A stretch of DNA of 64,000 nucleotides from Trichaptum fuscoviolaceum (taxonomy: Eukaryota > Basidiomycota > Agaricomycetes > Hymenochaetales > Trichaptaceae). Location: contig CAJSYZ010000005.1 of NCBI GenBank assembly GCA_910574455.1, forward strand, positions 6,572,001-6,636,000, read 5' to 3'. The first letter of the stretch is position 1, and each line of letters begins with the position of its first letter. Positions 38,764 to 49,443 of the stretch are shown piece by piece. Both the position numbers and the translations under genes were made by a program. The notes beneath the pieces were generated by a model, which was given only the letters and a program-made list of their open reading frames with translations, did no database searches and was not told where the DNA came from.

Positions 38764-39650
38764 ATGATCATGGACACTCAGAGCGTTGTTGACACCAAGT
38801 CTGACTCAGCCATGAATCCTTTCGAGGATACGACAATTGGTGAGCGAACTACCAGGACGCATGGCTGACAGAATCGCTGACCCACAGTCCTGCAGAACAA
38901 CCTTCGACAGCAAGGACCGTGACACCCACGCAAATGTCTGCTGAAGTTCGCCGAGCAGTACTTAGTTCGCCTAGCATTGACAAGAGCGCTCCAGCCTGGG
39001 CTGAACAGCAACAGGATACGCCCCCGCTCTACGCGCTCCCACAAAATGCAACAACCACGCCGTCCCATATGGTCATCACAATCAGCCCACTCCCGCCTCA
39101 CGAACCCGTGAGCGAAAGCGAATGGCACAACACGCTTGTTGAGCTGCAGAACAACCTGGCCGCTCTGAACCAAGCGAGGTGCTTCAATAAGTTTCACAAG
39201 AGCGACAGGAGACGCTTCCTGAAGTCGCTCTTCAACTCGAAGTCCTTCAGGAAAGGGGCTCAGGAGCCCAAAAACAAGGAATCCGACATCGAACGCCAGG
39301 CGCGTGTCCAGCGGATTCGCGTGCTCGAGGAGCTCGTCCTGAGCGGCATGCGCAAGCTCGCGCGTATTCACCCCGAGCCAGAGGCGCGCATGGATTGGCA
39401 CACACGCGCGGAAGAGTTCGCTACGACAATTCGCAAGGATGATTCGACGGGCAGTTTTGAAGAATTCATTGCGAACGACAAGAAGAAAGAGTCCATTTTG
39501 GAGGGGCTTGCAAAGGGCTTGGTCTTGCTTTTCATGACACCGATTGCTCTGGGTGGAATAGTGGTCTTCGGCACAGGTGCGATGATTTATGGCCTCGGTA
39601 AGGTCGTTGTCACCATTGGCCATGTGATGACATTTGGCAAGTTCCATTGA
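38764..39650 (+). CDS. Conserved-looking protein with C-terminal membrane hairpin, unknown function
   Basis: No named family is recognised. Exon 1 (MIMDTQSVVDTKSDSAMNPF) joins across a short intron (donor GTGAGC, acceptor CCTGCAG) to EQPSTARTVTPTQMS. The middle, about residues 85-220, is charged and helical (SEWHNTLVELQNNLAALNQA, DRRRFLKSLFNSKSFRKG). The C-terminus is a hydrophobic stretch spaced with small residues, GLAKGLVLLFMTPIALGGIV then VFGTGAMIYGLGKVVVTIGH, long enough for one hairpin or two membrane passes, ending FGKFH. Its layout suggests a tail-anchored or hairpin membrane protein with a cytosolic helical domain; the role is unknown. It is tail to tail with EXO70. Confidence 0.75.
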
Positions 39651-39841
39651 GCTGAGAGAATGCTACTTTATATACCACTTGTTGTCTTGCTTTCTCTGAT
39701 CATGTTTCTGTACATTTACGCATTTCTTCGTGATCGGACAATCTGTTGAGCAGACGCTGTCAGCAGTGTATAAATAGGTGTGATACTGTGGGGATATAAT
39801 TGATACAAGAAGCGGCGAGATTTGATACTAGTCCGCAAGGT

Positions 39842-42289
39842 TTACTCGTAGAGTTTTCTAATTTGCATCTCTACTTCGTCAGGGTTCATCTTGATGTCTA
39901 GTAAAGACTGTCAGCTGGCAAAGTGGACTAGCCAGTATCAAACTCACATTTTTGCGGATCTTCGATTGGATGATGTAAGGTCAATGTCAATATTTTGAAA
40001 TGGAGTACGAAACGCACTTTTACTAAACTCTTTCTCCTTGTTCTTCTGAATAAATCTCTGCAGGCTCGGTACAACTAGTTTAGTTGCCTCTTCTGCGAGG
40101 GCGTCCCTTCCCGCATCATCGTCAGGAAGAAGCTGAGCTCCCCTGTGTCGGTCCACAATTTCATCTAACAACATGAAAAACCGCGTGAACTTCTCCTTCG
40201 TCGCCGCTTTCCCACTTCCGCCACCGGAACCTGGACCGTCTCCAAGAGCTTGCAAAAGTGGCGAAAAGTTTGCATCAAAGTAGCCGGCCTTAGCTGTCCG
40301 GACTGCGCTCTCTAGTGCATTGCGAGCAGGAGGAGCTAGGAGAGCCTCTATGGGCGCAGCTTCCTCAGCTGAATAAAGCAATGCATTCCGTAAGTATGTG
40401 ACATTGTTTAGCAGGAAAATAGCCCCCATGGCAGGTCTTCGAGAGGATCGTGAGAGCGCTGTCAATGTACTGAGGGTGGTCATTACAACGTCATCTGTTA
40501 TAATGATATTAGTCAAAGAAATGTGAAAGAAATGCGTTCAGATTTACAAAGATAATGTTCGACGATGACACTCTCACTGCCCTCTCCCAATTTTGGTCCT
40601 TTAGAGACAGCGGCTCCTTCACCCATCTTCCAATTGCCGTCGCCAAGTAGGAGTAGCGCACTTCCCGCTGCGTCCTGTACAGCTGGAATCACCTTCATGT
40701 ATTTCACAACCTATTTTCCATTCGGCTTTCAGCGCTGTCACAATGAAATGAGCTGCGAAACCCACTGTTTGTGTGATATCCGCAACCCCGGTACCAATTT
40801 CTCCTCCGCCCGGGGCCACCGCAGCCATCTTGACGTCAGCTAAAAATTCCGGGAAACTTCGCAAGCAAACTGCGCGGAGGCTATGTAAACCCTCCTTTAG
40901 CGTGTTCACGTTCAAAGTCGCACTCCCTGAGCCTGATCGACGGACTATCACGTCGTCCCAGCGGCCAGCCACAGAAGCATCACTTAAGCGAGAATACGCA
41001 GAGAGTGCGAGGAAGGTGTGCTGATGCAGTGCACGCTTCACTTTCGTGTTGAGCTGCGAGAATGATGAGGACAACAGTGCGAGGAGTGGTGTGAGGAGGG
41101 ATGTATATGACGGTTGGAACTGTGCTGCAGAAGGGAGGAGAGCTAGCTCAGCCAGCAAGTTATACTCGTTCTTGAGGGCAATTGTTAGCAACGCGTTCGT
41201 CGTCTTGATCTAGATGAACATACCTCGGCGACATCCAGCACATTTTCCACAAATTGAGCAAACGTATCGCCTTCCCTGACCCCGATTTCCTCTGCGTTGT
41301 CCGTCATGCTGTATCCCACCCCACGTCCTTCTACCGCCCTTTTTGCCTCTCCTTCTAAGCAACGCTTCGACCATGCACCACGCATGTCCGCATACCCTCT
41401 TTGTGCATCTGACAGTGCTCTCTGTATCGATGCAGCGGCGGGATGGGAAGGATGGGTTGCGGGGAGAGGGAGGGTACGGAGGAAAGTAACAAGAGGTCTG
41501 AGAGAGTCGAGGATATCCTGTGGAAACGGAACAAGATATGATTGCGGGTCGAGATCGAAGGAGCTTCGCGCTGGCGGGGTACCAGACGATGCTTCCGCGA
41601 CTAGCGTTGTGTACATTTGGGTTAGCTTCGTTGCACCGGATTCTACTATACGAGCCTGTTATGGCAAATCGACGGTGAACAACGGGCCCAACGCGCAGTA
41701 ATGAAGAACATACAGTATCACTCGAGTTACCGCCAGAACCCTTGAAAGCTATGCTCGTATTCACCCTCTCTAGCACCTCAATATAGTACTGAAGATCAGT
41801 GGCTTGCGGGCTAGAACAATGTTAAACGAAAGTAAATACGGATCACGGCCAGGTCTCGTACCCACGTAAGATGAGCGCCTCTTCTTCCTCGAGCCCTTGT
41901 TGGTTTGAAGCCACTTCGTCGATGAGTTGCAAGGTAGCATCGATATCTGCGCGCAGCCAAAGGTAAGCCCCACCCCAGTTCGTAGACATAACAATTATAC
42001 TGACTTGCTGACCGCCGATTCAGCAGCTGTGTAGAGTTGTACAATGGGAGGATGGATTTCTCGAGCCCGACCAGGCGATCATCAAGGTTTGTGAGTATGG
42101 CTGGAGCGAATGCTTAGCTTATGCTCATCTAGTAAATAATTTTTCCTAACAGATCATCCTTTGGGAAATTTGACGTGTTTTGTTGAGATTTTGCTCGAGC
42201 TTGGATCCCAGGAAGTCAGTGCATACTTTGATTCACAACATAGAATAAGAGATTGCTACCAGCTCAATCTCTGCGGCTTCGTCCTCCAT
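39842..42289 (-). CDS. EXO70: Exocyst complex subunit EXO70
   Basis: EXO70 tethers secretory vesicles at the plasma membrane by binding phosphoinositides and Rho GTPases. The N-terminus MEDEAAEIEL continues over two introns to LEQNLNKTRQISQRM and ILTNLDDRLVGLEKSILPLY, the standard EXO70 start with its coiled coil. Later exons give DEEAL-like EEEALILR, SYLVPFPQDILDSLRPLVTF, AIFLLNNVTYLRNALLYSAE and the C-terminal signature KMNPDEVEMQIRKLYE before the stop at 39842. The usual basic C-terminal surface is plausible (TSSNRRSAK). About seven introns split it. Its start lies 120 bp from the palindromic element described at 42400-42625. Confidence 0.92.
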
Positions 42290-42399
42290 CCTTACAGCTC
42301 GGATTATTCGGATTCCAACAGAGAATGGTGAAGAGAAAACAGAAGCTCAGGCGAATGTAGAGAGCTGCTCGTTGGAGGCAACGGTGGTTGTCAACTCCG

Positions 42400-42625
42400 A
42401 GTCTTACCCAACCTCCTTCCCAGGGTTCGCCTGACGGGCTCCCACCCTCTATCCCAAAAAAGGGCTTGAACAAACAAGACATAACTTAACGGATTTGGGT
42501 AGGAGCCGTCGCCTGACGGCTCCTACCCAAATCCGTTAAGTTATGTCTTGTTTGTTCAAGCCCTTTTTTGGGATAGAGGGTGGGAGCCCGTCAGGCGAAC
42601 CCTGGGAAGGAGGTTGAGTCTTACC
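42400..42625. mobile_element. MITE-like perfect palindrome with 9-bp target duplication
   Basis: Two 102-base arms (42409-42510 and 42515-42616) are exact reverse complements with a four-base centre GCCT, so 208 bp can fold into one perfect hairpin. The direct repeat AGTCTTACC lies immediately on each side (42400-42408 and 42617-42625). A 9-bp target duplication with long terminal inverted repeats is typical of Mutator-like elements; no transposase is present, so this would be a non-autonomous foldback element or MITE. Because the arms begin with C and end with G, the duplication could also be read as 10-11 bp. The lack of any mismatch between the arms implies a recent insertion. Confidence 0.8.
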
Positions 42626-44450
42626 CAGAACTTGACGTTGAAACTAAAGCCGGAGACTTGGAACCAAATAAGGTAATTCGCGTGCCACCTGCCAGTTCGG
42701 AGTGCCGTGCGTCGATCACGGAGGCGGCGGACTCGGCGCCACTCCCTGTGCCGAAATTATTCTGAAGACTCTAATTTACTCTAGGGACAATCGAGCATTA
42801 AGATTTAGGTAGAAGACAAACAGTCCGATAGATCTCTTTCCCCGTGTCATTTTCTAACCTCTCAAAAGGATGTTCTTTTCAGCGACTGAAAGTAAAGCGG
42901 ACACTATTTTGCCCCCCGAGTCCCCCCACCGAAACATATAGTGGTTAAGCACTCGGTGACTTAGTTTCGTTAGTGAGCCATATCGTGATTATGCAGCATA
43001 GTCCAAGATTATATTTATAATACACGGTTCAAGTCAAGTGCTAATCAATCTGGCAGTCCTGTGAAATCCAGTCCACATGCTAAACTTCGAACTGAACATA
43101 TCCGTCGCTCTACTAAGCCCGCTGTGGAGTCGTCCGACATATTCAATAGCTTTTTATTCGGATCATTTGACACTAACATTGAGAGAAAGTCAAAGTCAAT
43201 GTACTACACAAACGAGAGCAATGAGATACGATGCATGCACTGTTACCCTCAAGTTGATGTGCAGCTGGAGTGTTGCAAAGGTGCCCTTCAAAATACAAAG
43301 AAAGAAAACCATGTCATGCGAAAATTACTCTATGCTTGAAGTTGAACCTAATGTGGTCCTTCGCCTCATGGAAAACGTTCCGATCGTGATCAATACATAC
43401 AGTATAGACCTTCGTTCGTTATCCTATCAGTGGCCGCGATGCAGAAGCACAACCATACGGAGCTCGGACATGACACTTGACGTAGATGTTGGTATTTTAC
43501 TCCGAAATACCGGGCGGTGCTAATAGATAGCCTGCCAATAGGAAGATCGATACAACGGCAAGAAGTTACGTCTGGATAGACGTGATTGACGGAAGCATTC
43601 AACTTCAAGACTTGCATGGGAAAATGTTGGAAGAAAGCTGTGTGATGAGGCGATTTGCTACGACGTAGGCGTTTGATTGATCAGAAATGCCTGACAGCCA
43701 AATCTTTCGCTTCAGATGGAACAGAGTTCTCAACTGTGAATTGTAGAATGTGTTGTCCTGAAGGCATCCACGGAACGGTAGGGCTACAACAGTATTGCCG
43801 CCAACGAAAACCGTGATGATCGACGTCGGGAATTGCCGGCCACGGAGAGACGAGGACATCTGCTCTATGCGGAAAATGCGAATGCGATACATTGTCTTAG
43901 AAATATAAACCGATAATATCTAGGGATAGTTGAGGCCGTACCATGATGAACGGTTCTCAGACATAGGCCGAGTCTTTTCGTAGAACAACCCACCTTCGGG
44001 TCTTGTTATGCTACGTCATGCCAGCACGCGTTCGGTGAAAGTTCCACCATACAACAAGTATTTTCCCACTTTTGTCCAATTGATAAGTGCTGTAGGAGCA
44101 TGTCATCCTCTGAGTATAATCGTCATGGATGGCGAGCGCCACAACTCGGTTTGAGCGGCATGCCAAGTAACATTGCCTCTCCTGGTCCGTGCACTACGAG
44201 GCGTCTTTGTTTTCCGCGGGGAAGGGGCTAAGCAATAATGTATCTGTTGTCTTCAGTATCTCCGTTGTGAGAAGAATTCCTAGACAATACCAGACATGAC
44301 CCCAGGGTCACTTTCTTGACGGCAATCGACATTCACCATGATTCGTGCGCCATGGCTAGCGAATCCTGGCTTTCCATCCCGGCGCACTAGGACAGTAGCT
44401 TCTCTTGATAATGGATGCCGCATATACAACCAAACAATATCTAGAATGTG
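42626..44450. other. Intergenic, no supported gene
   Basis: Several short frames exist (plus 43077-43523; minus 43390-43617 and 43605-43892). None matches a family or has convincing splice partners. The region looks like accessory sequence next to the palindromic element. Confidence 0.4.
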
Positions 44451-44458
44451 TATAAAAG
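44451..44458 (+). promoter_or_regulatory. TATA box of the small secreted protein gene
   Basis: TATAAAAG lies about 100 bp upstream of the ATG at 44552. This is a strong TATA consensus, common for highly regulated fungal genes. Confidence 0.55.
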
Positions 44459-44551
44459 CGAACGCTCATCACCACTGAAAAGCATCGAATCTTGAACTCA
44501 CAAGTCCATATTCGATACGCCGACCTAACAGTCCTAAGCCCCCCAAGCACA

Positions 44552-45300
44552 ATGTTGTTCTCTCGCTTTGCCTCTTACGTCGTCGGATTCGCCTCCGTTG
44601 GTCTTCTTGCGACTGCCGCTGCTCTTCCAGGAGCTCAACACGACGAGAAGAAACGTCAGGCTGACAGTGTGACGAGCATCCTCGACACGCTTCAGTCGAA
44701 AGTCAACACCATTCTTCCGCAGATCAGTGAGTATCAATGCTTGCGCAATTGAATCAATATACGATCTTATCGTCTCCGGCAGGTGCTCTCAACCCCGAGA
44801 CTTTGTCAAGCACTACGGCAGTCACGCCTCTCGTCGCTGAGCTTACCACGGCGTTCACGTCTGCTACGAACAGCTTGGATGCCTTGAACTCTGGCGGTAT
44901 CCTTGGCCTGGAGAAGCGTGCAGACGACCCCACGGTAGTTGCTAACCAGCTCGCTTCGATCTCGACGGTTTGTCGACAATGTTTATTTGTGCCCATTATC
45001 GATGTCTGATACTTTCGTTTAGGATATCGCCAACACTTTCGGTCCCTTCAAAAATAACAAGCATTTCCCCATCTTTGGTGGCCTGCTCGCGGAAATCGAC
45101 TTCGCCCTCAATGGTCTTATCTTTAAAGTCAGCTTCCTTGTCCAGGGTGTCCTGGCTTTGCTGTCCGGACTGTAAGCTTCTAACAAACATATCTTCTCAC
45201 ATAAAGTTGTGACAATGTCTATTTCAGGCTTGTTGACGTCGCCGCAACGCTTCAGGGCCTGGGCTTCAGCTTGGTCATTCTTCTTCTTGGTCTCTTGTGA
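44552..45300 (+). CDS. Small secreted hydrophobic protein, unknown function
   Basis: The N-terminus MLFSRFASYVVGFASVGLLA then TAAALPGAQH is a clear signal peptide (cleavage near residue 25). Two dibasic KEX2-like sites follow, EKKRQ and EKRAD. The mature part is rich in Ala, Leu, Ser and Thr (VTPLVAELTTAFTSATNSLD) and ends in hydrophobic helices, FALNGLIFKVSFLVQGVLAL and LQGLGFSLVILLLGLL. Three introns join the exons cleanly to a stop at 45300. I recognise no named family; small secreted proteins with this helical, hydrophobic character are common in agaricomycetes. A TATA box lies upstream. A surface-active or cell-wall role is a guess. Confidence 0.75.
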
Positions 45301-46137
45301 AGCGACGGATCCGTGGACGCTGAAGAAGCTTTCATCTAGTTGGATGATTAGCCAAGAATGAGCTGCATTAGGTTTAATGATTTTTAAACGTTACAAAATG
45401 TTCAGATTTCTTATATTGTTGCCGTATCCGAGACGAGTTTTGTTAGTACAGCTGTAGCTTCCCTGCCATTTGAACAATGTTAATGATGACTTCGATTTCA
45501 CGGAAGCAGGTGTTTTGATCGGCAGCGGTACCGAAGACTCCCTCCTGTGTATCTGTCGACTACGAGAATCCTGACAACCGCTACTAATGGGGCCGTCGAG
45601 TACGGGTATTGAAAAAGCTCCTGGTCTCGAAGCGTACATTGAACAGCTTCTGGAACTGTTAATGAGAGAGAAAAGTAATAAATTGGGATCAAATTTGAAT
45701 CTGGAAATCTATTCTGATCTTGAAGAGTCACTCGGTGCTTAGCTATTGGAGGTCAATGCATAATGCTGCGAGTGGTCTAAAGGCTTGAATAGAGTCAACT
45801 GAATATGACTGTGATTAGAAAAACAAGCAATGCTTCGAAAAAAAGACACGAAATGTACATTAAAATTGACTTACAATAACGAAGTAGATATCCTCTTGAT
45901 CAGAAACTAGGCAGGTCGAACAGCGCATTCGATTGAAATCATTGTGTAGGGTAGCTGGCAGAGTAAGAGTAAGATTCAAATGGGTCCACCGCCACGGGAA
46001 GTTCAAGTTTAGGGTGCCGTGGGAACCATTTGTACAATTTTGTGAATTTAACTTTATTTTTAGATACTGCAGAGGCAGCTACTACTACTGGCCTGGTACT
46101 ATCCTCCTCCAAGTTGCTGTACACGTACTTTCTAAAC
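45301..46137. other. Intergenic, promoter side of the mitochondrial ribosomal protein gene
   Basis: No supported gene. TTCAAGTT is at 46002-46009, 129 bp upstream of the next start. Confidence 0.4.
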
Positions 46138-46734
46138 ATGCCTCGATTGTCTAAAGCGCTGCCAGGTCCTTCGCGGTTATCAGCAATCCTAGAAAACCTG
46201 AAAAAGCCACCAAGACCTACACTCTCAGCGCTGCGGGAGCTCAACTTGACGTTGGCGTCGAGGAACGACCATTTCGGTGCCAGGTGCGTTGTTGGTCTCT
46301 TCCGCTTGTTTCAACGAGAGTTCGCTTATTGCTGCTGACATCGTCGGTGGAATAGACACTTCATTAAAGAGGAGCTCCCTCGTATACGCTACGCAAATCC
46401 TGAGCTGAACATCCAAATCAACAAAGTGCCGAAGTCTGCGGAGGACACATGGAAAGCTGAGCTCAGTTTTGAATTCAGTACGTCCCTCCATCCCGATCTC
46501 ACTTCTTCACATAGCTAAACATATTTTTCAGAGGACGGACGGAAAAGCACAATCGACATGTCTCAAAAGTGGTCATCGCAAATCTTCGAGGAACTCATGG
46601 ACGCAGCCGGTGGTGAGCGGTGGAAGCAGTTCAAAGAGACGCGGAAAGCGAACGGGGAGGAGCCTGTTTTCCCGACGGTTATATCAAGGACGCCTTCGAC
46701 ACCAAGGACAGGGGTTGCTGCTGCTCTTCCCTAG
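46138..46734 (+). CDS. Mitochondrial ribosomal protein of the L51/S25/CI-B8 domain family
   Basis: Three exons encode about 145 residues. The centre, HFIKEELPRIRYANPELNIQ, then INKVPKSAEDTWKAELSFEF and KDGRKSTIDM, is the thioredoxin-like L51/S25/CI-B8 domain shared by mL43, mS25, mL61 (yeast MRP49) and NDUFA2. The PRIRYANP wording is closest to the MRP49/mL61 and mS25 side. The N-terminus (MPRLSKALPGPSRLSAILEN) is basic and suits mitochondrial import. Introns follow FGAR and LSFEF. It is tail to tail with the next gene. Confidence 0.8.
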
Positions 46735-46987
46735 GTATGTGCCTATGCATCTATAGTGCCGTAGGTGCGCCAACTGACATCTGAAATCTGCCAGACGTTT
46801 TCTCGATTCATTTTCACTCTCTCCCGCTATTAAATCTACTGGGTATCTTTATTATACTAGATGCAGAGAGGGTACATGTGCAATAATCCAATAAAGAAAG
46901 CATACTTCAAACATTCGACAGTCTACGTATGATGCAAATCAAAAAGACATATATCCAAGATTTAGTATCCAATTCAAATGTTGATGG

Positions 46988-48403
46988 TCAATCATCTCCA
47001 GTCCTCGCTAAGAACGCTGCGCCCAACCCTGCGCTGTTGGTCCGCCTTATACCACCAAATCCGACACTGGGAAACTTTGATCCGTCTGTAAGAGTGACTC
47101 CTGCCAGATTATTGACGGATGACTGGAAGCCAGCCGAATGTTCCTCCTCATGTTCAACAATGTAGGGCTCCGTTGCGTTGAAGCGTCTACCGAAGCCTGT
47201 ATCAACTGGTGAATCGACGGAAGGCAGCGAGGCAGACTGAGAAGTAGGCGAGTTAGAACGCTTTCCTGTCGAGACCGAACCCGATGTCGTAGACCGCTTC
47301 TTTTTCTTCCGGCGTGGTGGTTCGGCCAACGGTCCACCGACAGCTACCGGGCCGCCAGCGGAGACGTACTGAGCACTAAGAGGAGAGCTGGGATGCAACA
47401 TCTGTTGTTGGGAGAGATAGTGGTGGTTGGATTGAGCGGGGTCGGCGTTGGATACTGATGCGGAAGTTTGCGAGACGGAATGCGAGCGTGAACTGTCTGA
47501 GCCGCGGGACCCATGAGGTCGACGTGGTTTTTGCGCGTACGCTTCCCCACCAAAGTCGGCTTCACCATCAGCAGGATCGTCCGCACCTGCACCCGCACCT
47601 GCGAGACCTGGATTGAAAGTAGTGGCACCGACGAACGGGCCATACTCGTCCGCCCCCACCGCCGTACCTGGTGCGGACGGTGATGTGAACCCAGACCCGG
47701 TAGATGCAGCGCTGAATGGTGAGCGTAGCTGGCCATGGCCGCTTCCTTGGAAGCCTTCAAAGTCGTCATCATCAAGCCCCATGGCTGCTGCAGATGCTAG
47801 CTCCTCCGCCTTTCGGCGCAGTTCCCGCCGTTCCCTCCGTCTCCGCCGTCTCTCTTCTCGTTCTTCCCGCTCTTCCTGCCGTTGTCTCTCCGCCTCAGCA
47901 GCGGCATGACATCGATCCCGCGCAGCAAGCTGTGCAATAGATGCTGGGTCGAGCGGCGCAGCGTCTGAGTCGAACGCAGATGTCGACGAGTTCGAGTTTG
48001 TGGCTGACAGGAGTGGTCCAACGCGCCTGCGCCGCGAGTTGAAGGCACCTCGCTCGCCGTCCTCGTCTTCGGATTCTGGTAACTGGATAGGAGGTCGTCC
48101 AAAGAGGTCGAAGCCAAATAGTTTAATCGATTTCTTCCTTGTATTTCGCTTCTTTTTCTTCTTCTTCTGACCTGCGCCACGGCCGATGTTCGAATGCAAT
48201 GACATCGTCTCGGCATCAACGTCTGTCTCCTCCACATCACCGAGCAGGCCTTCCAGCTCATCGTAGCGCGATTGGCGTGTCCTGGCCGTCCTGTTATTGT
48301 TGTCACTCTCGTCAGACGAATCTTCTTGTTTCTTCGACGCGAAGCAAGGCAGGCAAGAGCTGAGCGCGGCTTGCACACCGTCAGACCAGGAGAAAGAGTC
48401 CAT
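46988..48403 (-). CDS. Charged, low-complexity protein with N-terminal Cys motif, unknown function
   Basis: A single uninterrupted frame of 471 codons is open from the ATG at 48403 (MDSFSWSDGVQAALSSCLPC). No family is recognised. The N-terminus has a CLPCF pair of cysteines that could be palmitoylated or bind metal. Next come YDELEGLLGDVEETD, a lysine run (KKKKKKR) that may be a nuclear signal, and KSIKLFGFDLFGRPPIQLPE. A long Glu/Arg helix follows (AEAERQRQEEREEREERRRR, near residues 170-210), then Ser/Gly/Pro-rich disorder. The C-terminal part FPSVGFGGIRRTNSAGLGAA looks conserved. The lack of introns is unusual here. The frame also opens at a TTG codon 21 bases upstream, which I did not use. 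Confidence 0.72.
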   Translation of the reverse strand: MDSFSWSDGVQAALSSCLPCFASKKQEDSSDESDNNNRTARTRQSRYDELEGLLGDVEETDVDAETMSLHSNIGRGAGQKKKKKKRNTRKKSIKLFGFDLFGRPPIQLPESEDEDGERGAFNSRRRRVGPLLSATNSNSSTSAFDSDAAPLDPASIAQLAARDRCHAAAEAERQRQEEREEREERRRRRRERRELRRKAEELASAAAMGLDDDDFEGFQGSGHGQLRSPFSAASTGSGFTSPSAPGTAVGADEYGPFVGATTFNPGLAGAGAGADDPADGEADFGGEAYAQKPRRPHGSRGSDSSRSHSVSQTSASVSNADPAQSNHHYLSQQQMLHPSSPLSAQYVSAGGPVAVGGPLAEPPRRKKKKRSTTSGSVSTGKRSNSPTSQSASLPSVDSPVDTGFGRRFNATEPYIVEHEEEHSAGFQSSVNNLAGVTLTDGSKFPSVGFGGIRRTNSAGLGAAFLARTGDD

Positions 48404-49443
48404 CTGAGGCGATTCCTGGATCAATCGATGGCGGATTGTTGCACTTCACTGTCAGAGCTGATCAACAGGCAATAACGAAGACGAAGGAAAAAAGTTTGGA
48501 AGCTAGGAGACGGCCGCAAACGCATGATTCGTTTCGTCGCGAGCGGCGAGTTTCGTACGTGCATTTCACGTGTGATGACCCGGCATCATCATGATTGGTG
48601 ATAGCCTCTTTTGGGTGGTTTTTTTGATTCCGGCGATGTTTCAGCTCGTGTTACTTAAACTTGAAGTTGAACCGCATCTATCACGTCGAATTCATTGAGT
48701 ATTTTATCTTCGTTACTAACAGCTATGTAGACGATTAGGAAAAAAAAGGATCTTCGACTTACGGTTGTACCAGCGCGAAAGTTGATAAGGTATGCACCGT
48801 AGTACTTTCTACTACTGTACGGTGCTCACCCAAACAATGATAGACTTAAGTACAAGTACTCTCATTTTCAGACTGCCTAGAAATCTCTCAGGGTACTAGA
48901 TCTGCAGGCAGAATTTTCTTCAAGTTGGTCTTTTAAAGTCATTCCTCGACAAGACGTAGAGCGACATCAAACCAGTGATGTCCCTGCTAACGGACATCGC
49001 GTCAAGATATCTCCCAAGGACTCTGGTTTCATTGATTATGTTGACGAAATGTATCGCGGATCAATTGCGGCAAAGCGATGTCCACGCCTGACCTATGGTT
49101 GACTTTGCATGGATTACCCGCGTCATCACTCGCATGCAATTCTAATGCATGAGAGGAAAATGGCATTAGATGCTTGGAGCTATAGGTATCATTTCGAAAG
49201 GAGCATCCTTCAAGGACAAATCTGATGTTGCATCATGACGACAAATCCACGTTCAATATCGACAGCTTGCATTCCGGATTTCCTTTCAGGTCTGTACAAC
49301 GATATTTGTACGTCAGTTGCAATAAAGATGTTCTCTACATTTATATATGCAACGTATACACGCCGAGAAAGGCGGATCCTCTTCTGTCAGAAGTACAACT
49401 CTTTAAGACATTATCCATTTGCTTCAACTCATTATTTACTAGC
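48404..49443. other. Intergenic, no supported gene
   Basis: AACTTGAAG is at 48658-48666, 255 bp upstream of the preceding gene's start. Frames at 49225-49467 resemble no family. Confidence 0.45.

Noticed and set aside
42580..42765. Plus frame starting inside the right arm of the palindrome
   Set aside because: Its first codons are transposon-arm sequence and the rest has no recognisable features.
43077..43892. Overlapping short frames on both strands near 43-44 kb
   Set aside because: No homology I recognise and no consistent exon chain; more likely noncoding or decayed sequence.
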